Source of the DNA: Leptospirillum sp.
Lineage (GTDB): Bacteria; Nitrospirota; Leptospirillia; Leptospirillales; Leptospirillaceae
Length of the DNA: 31,901 nucleotides
Assembly (NCBI GenBank): GCA_027346125.1
Contig: DAIEST010000253.1
Span: forward strand, 1 to 31,901
Direction: 5' to 3'
This document shows positions 23,908 to 31,901 of the stretch, one piece after another. Position numbers and translations under genes: made by a program. Below the pieces are notes generated by a model, which saw only the letters and a program-made list of their open reading frames with translations, was not told the origin of the DNA and did no database searches. Each line of letters starts with the position of its first letter. Positions within the stretch are counted from its first letter, which is position 1.

Positions 23908-24177
23908 TCAGGAGTTCTGGTAGACGTAGAACCCCAGGATCATCCCGAGAATATTCAGGAGATTGATGTGGATCTGAAGGCCGAACGTCAGGTTCAGGAG
24001 GATGAGCCTGAGCGTCACGGGGTTCGCGGATCCCACCGTGACATGACTGAGGAACAGGTGGGCCAGGGGTCCAGAGGGAACGAACACGGTGAAGATCGAT
24101 GTCAGGATGGAGCCCAGGGCTGCTCCCAGGAAGAGAAAGAGCAAGAGAAGCGTCATGCCTTTTTTTGTTTGTGCCAC
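23908..24177 (-). CDS. DUF4321-like small membrane protein
   Basis: 89 residues. The GTG at 24177 is chosen because AAAGGA lies 6 nt upstream; the ATG of MTLLLLFLF, seven codons later, is the alternative. Two or three hydrophobic segments are visible: MTLLLLFLFLGAALGSILTS, RLILLNLTFGLQIHINLLNI and GMILGFYVY. The pattern of a Gly-rich first helix, a mid-protein NLTFG and an N-rich last helix matches DUF4321 proteins, which have no known function. It converges on uvrB, with stop codons 9 bp apart. Confidence 0.75.
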   Translation of the reverse strand: MAQTKKGMTLLLLFLFLGAALGSILTSIFTVFVPSGPLAHLFLSHVTVGSANPVTLRLILLNLTFGLQIHINLLNILGMILGFYVYQNS

Positions 24178-24290
24178 CCGGGGTCCTTTCTGCTTGTATT
24201 GTATCCGTCGAACGTTCTTTCTGGGGTGAGACGCCTTTAATCTACCTGCTGGCTTGAGAGAAAGCAATGGGGCCGATGGAAGGGGTGCTG

Positions 24291-24343
24291 TTGACACGCT
24301 TTTAATATTATGAAATTATAATGTTCATGAGTTATAATATTTC
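24291..24343 (+). promoter_or_regulatory. AT-rich promoter and operator of the arsR-type/efflux operon
   Basis: TTGACA at 24291-24296 is a consensus -35. TATAAT at 24317-24322 is a consensus -10 but is 20 bp away; AATTAT at 24314 gives 17 bp. GAAATTATAA (24312-24321) and TTATAATATTTC (24332-24343) form an imperfect inverted repeat over the -10 and predicted start point, the usual place for an ArsR-family operator. The segment is strikingly AT-rich against its surroundings. Confidence 0.65.
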
Positions 24344-24668
24344 AAGGAAGAAACCCTCTCTCGGGAAATTCGCATCCGGTGCCCGGTGTCTACGGATCCT
24401 CGGCCACCCGGTGCGCCTGCGGATCATGACGCTTCTGGCGACGAAGGAATGGAGCGTGAACGAACTGGCGGTCGAACTGGGGATCAGCCAGTCCAATCTT
24501 TCCCAGCATCTGACCCTTTTGAAAGACCGGGAGATTATTGTCGCCCGACGGGAAGGCCATCAGGTCTTCTACCGGATCGGGGAGAAAAAAGTGCTGGTGT
24601 TTCTTGGCCTGATGGAAGAACTTTTCTGCCGCGAGCCCCTGTTTCCGGGAGAAGGGGGAGAAGAATGA
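24327..24668 (+). CDS. ArsR/SmtB-family transcriptional repressor
   Basis: 113 residues, a winged-helix dimeric repressor. Helix ARCLRILGHPVRLRIMTLLA (19-38), then WSVNELAVELGISQSNLSQH (recognition helix-turn-helix, 42-61) and wing RREGHQVFYRI. The ELCVCDL metal box of ArsR/SmtB is absent. The only cysteines are C21 and C101 (EELFCREP), the second placed like a regulatory Cys of SqrR/BigR-type thiol sensors. A redox or sulfur signal is therefore as likely as a metal. In-frame ATGs occur at 24321 and 24327; the first overlaps the -10 box, so the second is preferred. The gene overlaps the TolC-like gene by 4 bp and is expected to repress the whole pump operon and itself. Confidence 0.88.
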   Translation: MSYNISRKKPSLGKFASGARCLRILGHPVRLRIMTLLATKEWSVNELAVELGISQSNLSQHLTLLKDREIIVARREGHQVFYRIGEKKVLVFLGLMEELFCREPLFPGEGGEE

Positions 24669-26089
24669 ACACGGTGATGAAAGTCGGAGCCGGCTCCAGA
24701 TGGATACGGGAGATGAAGGCCGGGTTGCTCGGGACCGTTTCGGGATTCTTCGTTCTTTGCCTGTCGTCCGGGGCCGGACAGGCTCTTACGCTGGGACAGG
24801 CGCTGGATCAGGCACTGGACGGGAATCCCCGATGGAAGAGCGACCAGCTCAGGGAGCATCTGCGCCAGAGCGAGCGGATTCGGGTGCTTGGCTCTTACCT
24901 TCCTTCGCTCGCGATCAGCGAAACCTATATCAACACGAACAACCCCCTGACCGCCTTCGGGATCCTTCTGAACGAAGGCATTGTCCAGACTTCCACGCTG
25001 TCGAGCGTCAATGCGTTGGACAATCCCTCCTACACGCAGACCTTCGGATTCGCCGCGACGGTTTCCGAAACCATTTACGGCGGCGGTGAACGCTTCTACG
25101 GACTTCAGGCTTCCCGGCACCGGGAGCGGGAAACCCATGAAGATGCCCAGTGGAAACGTCAGACTCTGATCTCGAGGGTCACCCGGTCGTTCCTGGATGC
25201 CATCCTTGCCGATCAGGAAATCCATGTCATCGATATGGAGCGTCAGGCAGCGGAGTCGGACTGGCAGACGGCACGGAATCAGTGGAAAGAAGGGCGTCTC
25301 CTGAAAGCGGACTACCTGCGGACAAAGGTTCATGCCGTCCACATGGAGATCGAGCTTCTCGATGCCAGAAGGCGCGGGATGCTGGCCCGTCTCGGGCTTT
25401 CGAGGCTTTTGGGACGGAAGATCGGTGCCGGAGCCAGGCTTCTGGCCCCTTCCGCGCTCGAATCGTCTTCCGCCACTCTTTTGTCGGAACTGTCGGGAAA
25501 AGGTGAGGAGGCCCTCCTTTCTCAGGCGATTTCCACCCGTCCGGACTATCGGGCCGTCGAGGAGGAGATTCAGGTGCGGGACCGTCAGGTCTATCAGGCC
25601 CTTTCCGGATTTCTTCCTCATGTTTCCGCCCAGGGGATCTACAACGAATACAACCAGGGGCTCAGCGCCTGGGGAAAACAGTCCTATACGGCTCTGGGTC
25701 AAGTCAGCTGGAACCTTTTCAACGGGTTCGGCGACACGGAAAACCGGCGCCAGGCCCGTCTCAGACTCAGAATGGCCGTCTACCGGAAAGAAGACCTGAC
25801 CCGGGCGCTGCGGTACGAAGTTTCGAAAAGTCTGGCGACAGCCCTGATTGCCGAGAAATCCCTTGCGGCGGATGCCGAACGGGTCGCCCAGTCCGAAGAG
25901 GCGCTCCGGATCATTCGCGCCCGCTATCAGGTGGGTCTTGAACCGGTTCCCCGGCTGATGAGGGCCGAAGCGAGATTCCGTCAGGCCCGACTGATGTCCC
26001 TCAGGGATCGGTATCGGATGGACGAATCTGTTGTGGATCTGTTATGGGCGACGGGAACCCTTTCCCGGAAGCTGCCGATTTTTCAGTAG
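24665..26089 (+). CDS. TolC-like outer-membrane efflux protein
   Basis: 474 residues. The ATG at 24665 overlaps the repressor stop (ATGA) and has GGGGGAGAAG upstream. Signal peptide ~1-41 (hydrophobic core LLGTVSGFFVLCLSSGAGQA). Two outer-membrane efflux repeats follow (~45-250 and ~265-465), with long helical stretches such as ESDWQTARNQWKEGRLLKADYLR and the duplicated QARLRLRMAVYRKEDLTRAL region. LYNEYNQGLS-like aromatic segments (here IYNEYNQGLSAWG) mark a barrel strand. It forms the trimeric exit duct for the adaptor and RND pump encoded next; a 72-bp gap precedes the adaptor. Confidence 0.9.
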   Translation: MNTVMKVGAGSRWIREMKAGLLGTVSGFFVLCLSSGAGQALTLGQALDQALDGNPRWKSDQLREHLRQSERIRVLGSYLPSLAISETYINTNNPLTAFGILLNEGIVQTSTLSSVNALDNPSYTQTFGFAATVSETIYGGGERFYGLQASRHRERETHEDAQWKRQTLISRVTRSFLDAILADQEIHVIDMERQAAESDWQTARNQWKEGRLLKADYLRTKVHAVHMEIELLDARRRGMLARLGLSRLLGRKIGAGARLLAPSALESSSATLLSELSGKGEEALLSQAISTRPDYRAVEEEIQVRDRQVYQALSGFLPHVSAQGIYNEYNQGLSAWGKQSYTALGQVSWNLFNGFGDTENRRQARLRLRMAVYRKEDLTRALRYEVSKSLATALIAEKSLAADAERVAQSEEALRIIRARYQVGLEPVPRLMRAEARFRQARLMSLRDRYRMDESVVDLLWATGTLSRKLPIFQ

Positions 26090-26161
26090 CCCGGTCGCGA
26101 TGGAGCAGGTCGTGGCCGGGGAGCGTGTTATTGCATGGCGGGAAGCGAGGAGACTGGAAGA

Positions 26162-27220
26162 ATGGAACGCAAGAATCGGATGAGGCTGTTTTTGTCCCTG
26201 GGAGGAGTCATGGTGCTCCTGGCCTTGTCGGACTGTCACCGGAGCGGGCCCTCTGAGGGGGGGAAGCCCCAGCCGGCCAGGACGGTTCAGACTGCCGACG
26301 TCCGGGTTGTGGATTCCGAGCGGGAGGTTCAGGTCTCGGGTGTCGTTTCGGGCAGGCATGAGGCCAATCTGACCAGCCGCGTGGGCGGACGGGTGACCCG
26401 GATCCTGGTGCGTCTGGGGGAACGGGTGAAGAAGAACCAGGTGTTGGTCGAGCTTTCCGGAGAAGCGCAGTCGCAAGCGCTCAGGGCTGCGGATGCGAAT
26501 CTTGCGGAAGCGCAAAAGAGTTTCCAGCGGATTGATTCCCTGTACAGGAGCCAGAGCGCCACAAAATCGGAATGGGACCGCGCCCGGCAGAGGCTGGATG
26601 TGGCCAGTGCGCAGGATGCCAGGGCCAGATCGCTGCTGGGGTGGACACGGGTGAAGGCCCCCTTTTCCGGTGTCGTTTCCCGGAAGGTTGTCCGGACGGG
26701 GGATGTTGTCGGGATCGGTTCTCCGCTTGTCGAGATTCTTCAGGACAGGAATTTCCGGGTTTTTGCGCATGTTCCGGCCCGATGGTCGAAAGAGATTCGC
26801 GTGGGTCAGCGGGTGATGTTCCGGGTCGCGGAAAAGGGCGCGGTCCGCGAGGTGCCGGTTGTGATCCGGGAGATTGCGGCCGGGGCCGATCCGGTTTCCC
26901 ATACGGTGCTGGTTCGCGCAAATGTGGCGGCCGGGGTGGGATCGGGTCTGTGGTCCGGACAGTACGGAACGATGGAGCTTCCGGTCGGCCGGGACCGGAT
27001 TTTTCTTGTGCCCCGTCAGGCCGTTCTCGACAGGGACGGATTGAAGGAAGTCTTTGTGGTGGAGGACGGAAAAGCCTATTTGCGGTACATCCGGACGGGA
27101 ACAGCGCATGACGGGCAGACCGAGGTGCTTTCGGGCCTTTCGGATCGGGAGACGGTGGTGCTGTCTCCGACGGGAGATCTCGAAAACGGATCTCCTGTCC
27201 GGGTGACGGGTCGGCCATGA
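26162..27220 (+). CDS. HlyD/AcrA-family periplasmic adaptor of the RND pump
   Basis: 352 residues. N-terminal hydrophobic segment LFLSLGGVMVLLAL followed by SDC, which looks like a lipoprotein site, though Asp before the Cys is atypical. Barrel-sandwich half-motifs flank the hairpin: GRVTRILVRLGERVKKNQVLVEL (lipoyl part 1, ~75-100, quoted loosely) and WTRVKAPFSGVVSRK (part 2, ~160-175). The alpha-hairpin (~105-155) and beta-barrel domain (~185-265) are standard for RND adaptors. ATG 26162 has GAGGAG 9 nt upstream; an ATG at 26135 is possible. The stop overlaps the pump start by 4 bp. Confidence 0.88.
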   Translation: MERKNRMRLFLSLGGVMVLLALSDCHRSGPSEGGKPQPARTVQTADVRVVDSEREVQVSGVVSGRHEANLTSRVGGRVTRILVRLGERVKKNQVLVELSGEAQSQALRAADANLAEAQKSFQRIDSLYRSQSATKSEWDRARQRLDVASAQDARARSLLGWTRVKAPFSGVVSRKVVRTGDVVGIGSPLVEILQDRNFRVFAHVPARWSKEIRVGQRVMFRVAEKGAVREVPVVIREIAAGADPVSHTVLVRANVAAGVGSGLWSGQYGTMELPVGRDRIFLVPRQAVLDRDGLKEVFVVEDGKAYLRYIRTGTAHDGQTEVLSGLSDRETVVLSPTGDLENGSPVRVTGRP

Positions 27221-30200
27221 ATACGGCAAGCGGTGGGAATGAGGGACCGGATCCCCGGTTGGGAGCAGCCGGATGGCTGGCCAGAAAATTCATTCATTCC
27301 CGGTTGACCCCGATCTTTGTCCTGGTCTCCCTTCTCCTGGGCGGACTGGCCGTTCTGGGGACGCCGAGGGAAGAGGATCCCCAGATCAAGGTGCCGATGA
27401 TCGATCTCTTCCTCACCTATCCCGGAGCGTCGCCCAAGGAGATGGAACGGAATGCGACGGCGCCGCTCGAGCGCCATTTGAGCCGGATCAAGGGGGTCAA
27501 GGACGTCTATTCCGCCTCCCGGAGGGGATCTTCCGTCGTGACTGTCCGTTTTCGCGTGGGCCAGTCGATGGAACGGAGCATCGTCAAGATCTATGCGGAG
27601 GTCATGAAAAGCCGGGCCTATCTTCCGTCCGGGGTGGGTCCGATCGTCGTCCGCTCCAAGGATATCAACGACGTTCCCATGCTTTCTCTGACGCTTTATT
27701 CCCCGACCGAGTCCGATTATGTCCTGAGACGGCTGGCGAGGCGCGTTGCGACAAGTTTCAAGCGGCTCGCGGGGACCAGCGACGTCATGGTCATCGGGGG
27801 GCGGGAGAGGACGATCCGTATCGAACTCGACCCCGCCGCCCTTCGGGCGCATCGCCTTTCGATCATGGATGTCCAGCAGGCGATCGCCCGCTCCAACGGC
27901 TCGGTGTCGCTCGGCAGTTTCGACCGGAACAATGTTTCTTTCCGGGTCTCCCTTCAAGGCGGGCTGACCGGGGTGGACGAGGTGAGGAAGCTCGTTGTCA
28001 GTGTCTGGCAGGGGCGTTCCGTCCATCTTGAGGATGTGGCGAAGGTGACGGATGGTCCGGCCCCTGTTTCGAAATACGTCTGGATGGGCCGTGGGCCGCA
28101 CGCATCTCCTTCCGGAGACTTCACGGCCGTGACCGTGGCGGTCGCCAAGAAAAAGGGGACCAACGCAGTGGTTGTTTCCCGGCGGGTTCTCCGGAAAATG
28201 AAGGAACTGGGGCAGACCCTCCTGCCGCCGGATGTCCATTGGTCCGTGACGCGAAATTATGGGCACACTGCAAACGAAAAGGCCAACGATCTCCTGAAGC
28301 ATCTGGTGATCGCGACATTGGCCGTGATTCTGCTGATCGGTGTGGCTCTGGGCGTCCGCGAGACGGGGGTGGTGGGAGTCGCCATTCCGGTCACTCTGGC
28401 GCTGACACTGTTTTTCTCCATGATGATCGGGTACACCGTGAACAGGGTGACGCTGTTCGCGCTGATCTTTTCGATCGGGATTCTGGTGGACGACGGGATC
28501 GTGGTGGTGGAGAACATTTACCGTCACTTCCATTTTCTTGGAGGCAGACGGGATTCCGGGGTGTTGACGGATCGCGCGATCTATGCCGTCAACGAGGTCG
28601 GAAATCCCACGATCCTGGCGACGTTCACGGTGATTGCGGCCTTGCTCCCCATGGCTTTTGTCAGCGGTCTGATGGGGCCCTACATGAGGCCCATTCCTGT
28701 CAACGCGTCCATGGCCATGCTCGGCTCTCTCTTCGTGGCGCTGGTCGTGACGCCTTACCTGGCGATTCGGCTCATCCGGCCCGGAGCCCATCATTCGGTC
28801 CTGACAGGAAAGGTGGATGCCGGCGTCCGTCATCTGTACCGTTCCCTGATGCTTCCGCTTCTGAACTCCCGTTTCCGGCAGAACCTGTTCCTAGGAGGTG
28901 TGGTCGTCCTGACGGTAGGGGTCATGGGGTTTTTCTATGAACGGACAGTCCTGCTCAAAATGCTTCCGTTCGACAACAAGAGCGAAATCGATGTGGTGAT
29001 CGACATGCCGGCGGGCACGACGCTGGAAGGGACGGCCCGGGTCGCCCGGGAACTCGAGACAGTGGTTCTCCGGAATCCCTGGGTCAAGATGGACCAGGCT
29101 TATGTGGGGACCGCGTCTCCCTTCGATTTCAACGGTCTGGTCCGGCACTACTATCTCCGGTCGGGGAAGCGCGTGGGGGATCTGCATATCAACCTGCTCC
29201 CCAAATCCCGACGGCCCGTTCAGAGCCACCGGATCGCAGAACAGCTCGAGCGTGCGCTGGCGCCTGTGGCCAGAAAGCTTTCCGCCCGGATCAAGGTTGT
29301 CGAAGTGCCCCCGGGCCCCCCTGTCTTCTCTCCGATCGCCGCCGAAGTGTATGGTTCCGGAGAAGCCGCCATCGAGCAGGAAGCCCGGCGGATCGAACAG
29401 ATCTTCGAGCGGACGCCGGGCATTGTGGATGTGGACAGTTCGCTGGAAACCCCTCAGACGCTCTACCGCATCCGGGTGGATCAGGAGAAGGCGGCGCTCT
29501 CCGGCGTATCGACTGACGAAATTTCCCGGACTCTTTCCATGGGGCTCAGCGGGATGACGGGGGTGCTGCACACCGATACGGGAAAAGGGTATGTGCCGAT
29601 CATGCTGGAATACCCCCGGGAGGTCCGTTCCAGCATCCACAACCTGAACACGATCGAAGTGCGGGGCGCAGGAGGGAGGCTGATTCCCGTCAGTTCTCTT
29701 GTCCGGGTGGAAAAGGAGCGGGCGGAAGAGACGCTCTACCGGAAAGATCTCCGTCCCGTGGTCTACGTCACGGGAAATACCATCGGGTCCAGCCGGAGTC
29801 CGGTGTACGCGGCGGTGGACCTGTCCCGCGAAGTCGTTTCGGATGCCCGGAGCCGGAACCTCCCGATCCGCTCCTATTTCTGGGGGTATCCGTTCTCGCA
29901 GAAGGCTCTCTCCGTCCGCTGGGGAGGGGAATGGCATGTGACCTATGTGACCTTCCGGGACATGGGGCTCGCCTTCATTGCGGCGATTGTCCTGATCTAT
30001 CTCCTGGTCGTCGCGGAGTTTGAAAGCTTTGTGACGCCCCTGATCATCATGAGCCCTATCCCGCTGGCGCTCATCGGTGTCATTCCGGGTCATCTCCTGT
30101 TCCACTCGAATTTCACGGCGACATCGATGATCGGGTTCATTGCGCTGGGAGGAATCATGGTCCGGAATTCGATTCTCCTGGTGGATTTCCTTCATGACAA

Positions 30201-30468
30201 AAGAGACGAAGGGGTCCCGATCCACCAAGCCATCCTGGAAGCCGGTGCGGTCCGGACGCGACCGATTCTCCTGACCGCGCTGGCGCTGGTCGTCGGCTCC
30301 CTGGTGATTCTTGACGATCCGATCTTCCGCGGAATGGCGATCGCCCTTCTGTCGGGGGCGATCGTCTCGACGCTCCTGACCCTGTTCGTGGTTCCCCTGC
30401 TGATCGAGCGGATCGAAGGCCGTTCCTGGGCTTCGAAAGCCCTGTCGGCGGAGACGGGGCAGCGGTAA
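27217..30468 (+). CDS. RND-family efflux permease (AcrB-like)
   Basis: 1083 residues, full length for an AcrB/HAE1-type trimeric proton-driven pump. Helix 1 is IFVLVSLLLGGLAVLG (~33-48). Porter-domain motifs TPREEDPQIKVP, YPGASPKEME and GVKDVYSASRRG follow. The proton-relay Asp pair is D425-D426 in helix 4 (SIGILVDDGIVVVEN). The second half has RSYFWGYPFSQK before helix 7 and GGIMVRNSILLVDF in helix 11. With the TolC- and HlyD-like genes it forms a tripartite envelope pump. Substrates are unknown: there is no CusA-type Met triad I can point to, and the family includes organic and multidrug pumps. ATG 27217 overlaps the adaptor stop (ATGA). Confidence 0.93.
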   Translation: MNTASGGNEGPDPRLGAAGWLARKFIHSRLTPIFVLVSLLLGGLAVLGTPREEDPQIKVPMIDLFLTYPGASPKEMERNATAPLERHLSRIKGVKDVYSASRRGSSVVTVRFRVGQSMERSIVKIYAEVMKSRAYLPSGVGPIVVRSKDINDVPMLSLTLYSPTESDYVLRRLARRVATSFKRLAGTSDVMVIGGRERTIRIELDPAALRAHRLSIMDVQQAIARSNGSVSLGSFDRNNVSFRVSLQGGLTGVDEVRKLVVSVWQGRSVHLEDVAKVTDGPAPVSKYVWMGRGPHASPSGDFTAVTVAVAKKKGTNAVVVSRRVLRKMKELGQTLLPPDVHWSVTRNYGHTANEKANDLLKHLVIATLAVILLIGVALGVRETGVVGVAIPVTLALTLFFSMMIGYTVNRVTLFALIFSIGILVDDGIVVVENIYRHFHFLGGRRDSGVLTDRAIYAVNEVGNPTILATFTVIAALLPMAFVSGLMGPYMRPIPVNASMAMLGSLFVALVVTPYLAIRLIRPGAHHSVLTGKVDAGVRHLYRSLMLPLLNSRFRQNLFLGGVVVLTVGVMGFFYERTVLLKMLPFDNKSEIDVVIDMPAGTTLEGTARVARELETVVLRNPWVKMDQAYVGTASPFDFNGLVRHYYLRSGKRVGDLHINLLPKSRRPVQSHRIAEQLERALAPVARKLSARIKVVEVPPGPPVFSPIAAEVYGSGEAAIEQEARRIEQIFERTPGIVDVDSSLETPQTLYRIRVDQEKAALSGVSTDEISRTLSMGLSGMTGVLHTDTGKGYVPIMLEYPREVRSSIHNLNTIEVRGAGGRLIPVSSLVRVEKERAEETLYRKDLRPVVYVTGNTIGSSRSPVYAAVDLSREVVSDARSRNLPIRSYFWGYPFSQKALSVRWGGEWHVTYVTFRDMGLAFIAAIVLIYLLVVAEFESFVTPLIIMSPIPLALIGVIPGHLLFHSNFTATSMIGFIALGGIMVRNSILLVDFLHDKRDEGVPIHQAILEAGAVRTRPILLTALALVVGSLVILDDPIFRGMAIALLSGAIVSTLLTLFVVPLLIERIEGRSWASKALSAETGQR

Positions 30469-30470
30469 GA

Positions 30471-30506
30471 CGTCGTCCGGCGGGCCTCTTGGCTGCGGGG
30501 ACGACG
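30471..30506 (+). terminator. Hairpin after the RND gene
   Basis: CGTCGTCC / GGACGACG (8 bp perfect) encloses a GGCC-TCTT-GGC-containing loop that can pair further. It starts 2 bp after the pump stop. No T-tract follows, so termination would be Rho-aided or weak. Confidence 0.45.
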
Positions 30507-30527
30507 AATGTCAGGTCATATGAACGT

Positions 30528-30543
30528 TTGTGTGTAGACACAA
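30528..30543. promoter_or_regulatory. Palindromic operator-like site TTGTG-6-CACAA
   Basis: Perfect 6-bp arms TTGTGT / ACACAA around GTAG, 24 bp before the DUF2892 start. The symmetry and TTGTG...CACAA arms resemble Crp/Fnr-family sites, but the regulator is unknown. Confidence 0.4.
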
Positions 30544-30567
30544 TAATCCAATGAGAGGAACATTGAG

Positions 30568-30789
30568 ATGCGTATCGAACGGATTGTTCGCGGATTTGCG
30601 GGAGTGGTGATTCTGACGAGCCTTCTTCTGGCTCACTACCTTTCGACCAACTGGCTCTGGCTGACGGCATTCGTGGGCCTCAATCTCCTGCAGTCCTCGC
30701 TGACGCGCTGGTGTCTTCTGGAACGGATTCTGAGGCGTGTGCTGGGAAACGAGTCTCCGGGAAGCGCGGGATCCTGCAAGACGGTCTGA
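30568..30789 (+). CDS. DUF2892 (YgaP-like transmembrane) protein
   Basis: 73 residues. The ATG at 30568 has AGAGGA 8 nt upstream. The family pattern is complete: N-terminal RIERIVRGFAGVVILTSLLL, short loop, then LWLTAFVGLNLLQSSLTRWC and LLERILRRVLG. Two membrane helices form a hairpin. In E. coli YgaP the same segment anchors a rhodanese domain; here it stands alone, with Cys48 (TRWC) in the place of the CP of the family. Function unknown, often near sulfur or redox genes. It is followed 38 bp later by the alcohol dehydrogenase, probably in one transcript. Confidence 0.85.
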   Translation: MRIERIVRGFAGVVILTSLLLAHYLSTNWLWLTAFVGLNLLQSSLTRWCLLERILRRVLGNESPGSAGSCKTV

Positions 30790-30827
30790 CGGGAGCGGCG
30801 GAACGGCCAGATTACGGAGGAAATGCG

Positions 30828-31832
30828 ATGCGGGTCATGTCTGTGGGCCGGGTGGGGCCACTGGGCTCCGGTTCCCTGGTGTGCGAGGAGCGTCCCCTTC
30901 CTTCCCCCGGGCCGGGGGAAATCCGGATCCGCGTGGAAGCCTGCGGGGTTTGCCGGACCGATCTGCATGTCGTGGAGGGGGACCTTCCCCGTTCCGCGGC
31001 CGGAATCGTTCCCGGCCACGAGATTGTGGGCCGGGTGGACCGCCTGGGTGACGGTACGGGGGGCTGGCAGGTCGGTCAGCGGGTAGGGGCCGCCTGGCTC
31101 TACCGCGCCTGCGGGAACTGCCGTTATTGCCTGAGAGGGGACGAGAATCTCTGCACCTCCCCTTTGTTTACCGGATATGACCGTCCCGGAGGGTTTTCCG
31201 AATACGTCGTGGCCGAATCCCGCTTCGTCTATTCCCTTCCGGAAGGCTTTTCCCCGGAAACGCTGGCCCCTCTTCTCTGCGCGGGCATTATCGGGTATCG
31301 GGCCTTTTCGCGTCTGGGACTCCGGAAAGGAGATCATCTGGGCTTGTATGGATTCGGGGCGTCGGCTCACCTGGTGCTTCAGATGGCCCGGGACAAGGGC
31401 ATCGGGGTTTCGGTGGGAAGCCGGGGCGACCGGCATCGGGCATTTGCCCGGAGGATGGGTGCGGATTGGGTCGGAGGACCTTCGGAGACCCCGACCGAAC
31501 CGTTTGACGGGGCGATTCTTTTTGCCCCTGCCGGGGAACTTGTTCTGCCAATCCTGACCCATCTCGATCGCGGCGGAAAGCTGATGATTGCAGGAATCCA
31601 CCTGTCCGACATCCCTCCGATCCATTATGAAACCCATCTGTTCTATGAGCGCTCCGTCGGATCGGTGACCGCCAATACGCGGGAAGACGGAAGAAATCTC
31701 ATCGAGTGGGCGGTCGGCGGGGCGATCGTTCCCAGTGTGAAGATTTATCCGATGGAAGAGGCGCTTTGTGCGCTGACGGATCTGAAAGAGGACCGGATCG
31801 AGGGGGCGGCCGTCCTGAAAATGGGGGACTGA
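30828..31832 (+). CDS. Zinc-dependent alcohol dehydrogenase (MDR superfamily, TIGR02822-like)
   Basis: 334 residues, cytosolic NAD(P)-dependent oxidoreductase. The ATG at 30828 has GGAGG 7 nt upstream. Catalytic-zinc region CGVCRTDLHVVEGDLP and PGHEIVGRV. The structural-zinc lobe CGNCRYCLRGDENLC carries the four Cys. The LLCAGIIGYRAF segment supplies the second zinc Cys. The Rossmann nucleotide site is LGLYGFGASAHLVLQ, with FGASAH where many relatives have GxGxxG. Overall layout and the GSVTANTREDG segment fit the bacterial adh family-2 group (AdhA-like), acting on primary alcohols or aldehydes; the true substrate is unknown. Preceded by the DUF2892 gene on the same strand. Confidence 0.9.
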   Translation: MRVMSVGRVGPLGSGSLVCEERPLPSPGPGEIRIRVEACGVCRTDLHVVEGDLPRSAAGIVPGHEIVGRVDRLGDGTGGWQVGQRVGAAWLYRACGNCRYCLRGDENLCTSPLFTGYDRPGGFSEYVVAESRFVYSLPEGFSPETLAPLLCAGIIGYRAFSRLGLRKGDHLGLYGFGASAHLVLQMARDKGIGVSVGSRGDRHRAFARRMGADWVGGPSETPTEPFDGAILFAPAGELVLPILTHLDRGGKLMIAGIHLSDIPPIHYETHLFYERSVGSVTANTREDGRNLIEWAVGGAIVPSVKIYPMEEALCALTDLKEDRIEGAAVLKMGD

Positions 31833-31873
31833 CCCGGAATCCTTCCCGGTTGGAACGGGTCGGGAAGAGGTCC

Positions 31874-31891
31874 GGGCCAGTGGGCCCTTTT
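31874..31891 (+). terminator. Probable intrinsic terminator after the alcohol dehydrogenase gene
   Basis: GGGCC / GGCCC (5 bp, all G-C) with a 4-nt loop is followed by TTTTA. Short, but correctly placed ~40 bp after the stop. Confidence 0.5.
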
Positions 31892-31901
31892 ACTTGACCG
31901 T

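Noticed and set aside
27076..28833. Reverse-strand open frame of 585 codons opposite the RND pump
   Set aside because: Shadow of a full-length RND permease; composition is that of an antisense frame.
1..31901. CRISPR array, tRNA or rRNA genes
   Set aside because: No regularly spaced repeats, cloverleaf-like segments or rRNA-like conserved stretches were seen on reading through.

Overview
The window reads as a chromosomal segment of a GC-rich, Gram-negative bacterium. Outer-membrane beta-barrels, a TolC/HlyD/RND tripartite pump and signal peptides all point to a double membrane. The gene set suits an aerobic or microaerobic, metal-stressed chemolithotroph: two ammonium transporters with a PII protein, a Cu(I) P1B-ATPase, a globin-coupled sensor kinase feeding cyclic-di-GMP enzymes, and a stand-alone b561-type cytochrome. 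It recalls acidophilic Nitrospirota such as Leptospirillum, but that is an impression from gene content. No rRNA or marker gene in the window proves it.

Layout. 1-4529: the end of a BBP2-like porin, then amt1-glnK, an intrinsic terminator, amt2 and a second strong terminator (nitrogen uptake block, + strand). 4557-8363: copA (-) diverges from an EAL-domain gene (+) across only 48 bp. 8363-9764: a ~1.3-kb module on the - strand carrying a small-protein/zeta-like-kinase pair, bounded by two 128-bp direct repeats. Each repeat is a copy of the 3' end of the neighbouring GGDEF-EAL gene. 9642-13851: a three-gene overlapping operon (-) of globin-PAS histidine kinase, Rcp-type response regulator and REC-GGDEF-EAL protein. 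14127-14888: cytochrome b561-like protein (-). 15152-18036: EamA transporter (+), outer-membrane barrel protein (-), PLD-family nuclease (-), zinc-ribbon thioredoxin (+). 18101-24177: M1 aminopeptidase (+), YHS-like/LOG-like fusion (-), a small hypothetical ORF (+), uvrB (+), DUF4321 membrane protein (-). 24291-30468: an ArsR-type regulator with an AT-rich promoter/operator, followed by tolC-, hlyD- and RND-type genes (+). 30528-31832: a YgaP-like DUF2892 protein and a zinc alcohol dehydrogenase (+) behind a palindromic operator-like site.

How the genes work together. The amt/glnK block couples ammonium uptake to PII control, but this PII has Phe at position 51 where the uridylylated Tyr normally sits. 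The globin kinase, its single-domain regulator and the REC-GGDEF-EAL enzyme form a plausible oxygen (or other haem ligand) to cyclic-di-GMP route. The convergent EAL protein could act on the same second messenger. The repeat-bounded zeta-like module sits exactly between these two cyclic-di-GMP genes and looks like a later arrival that duplicated the gene end. The ArsR-pump operon is a self-contained, probably autoregulated export system. No tRNA, rRNA, CRISPR array, IS transposase or integrase was recognised.
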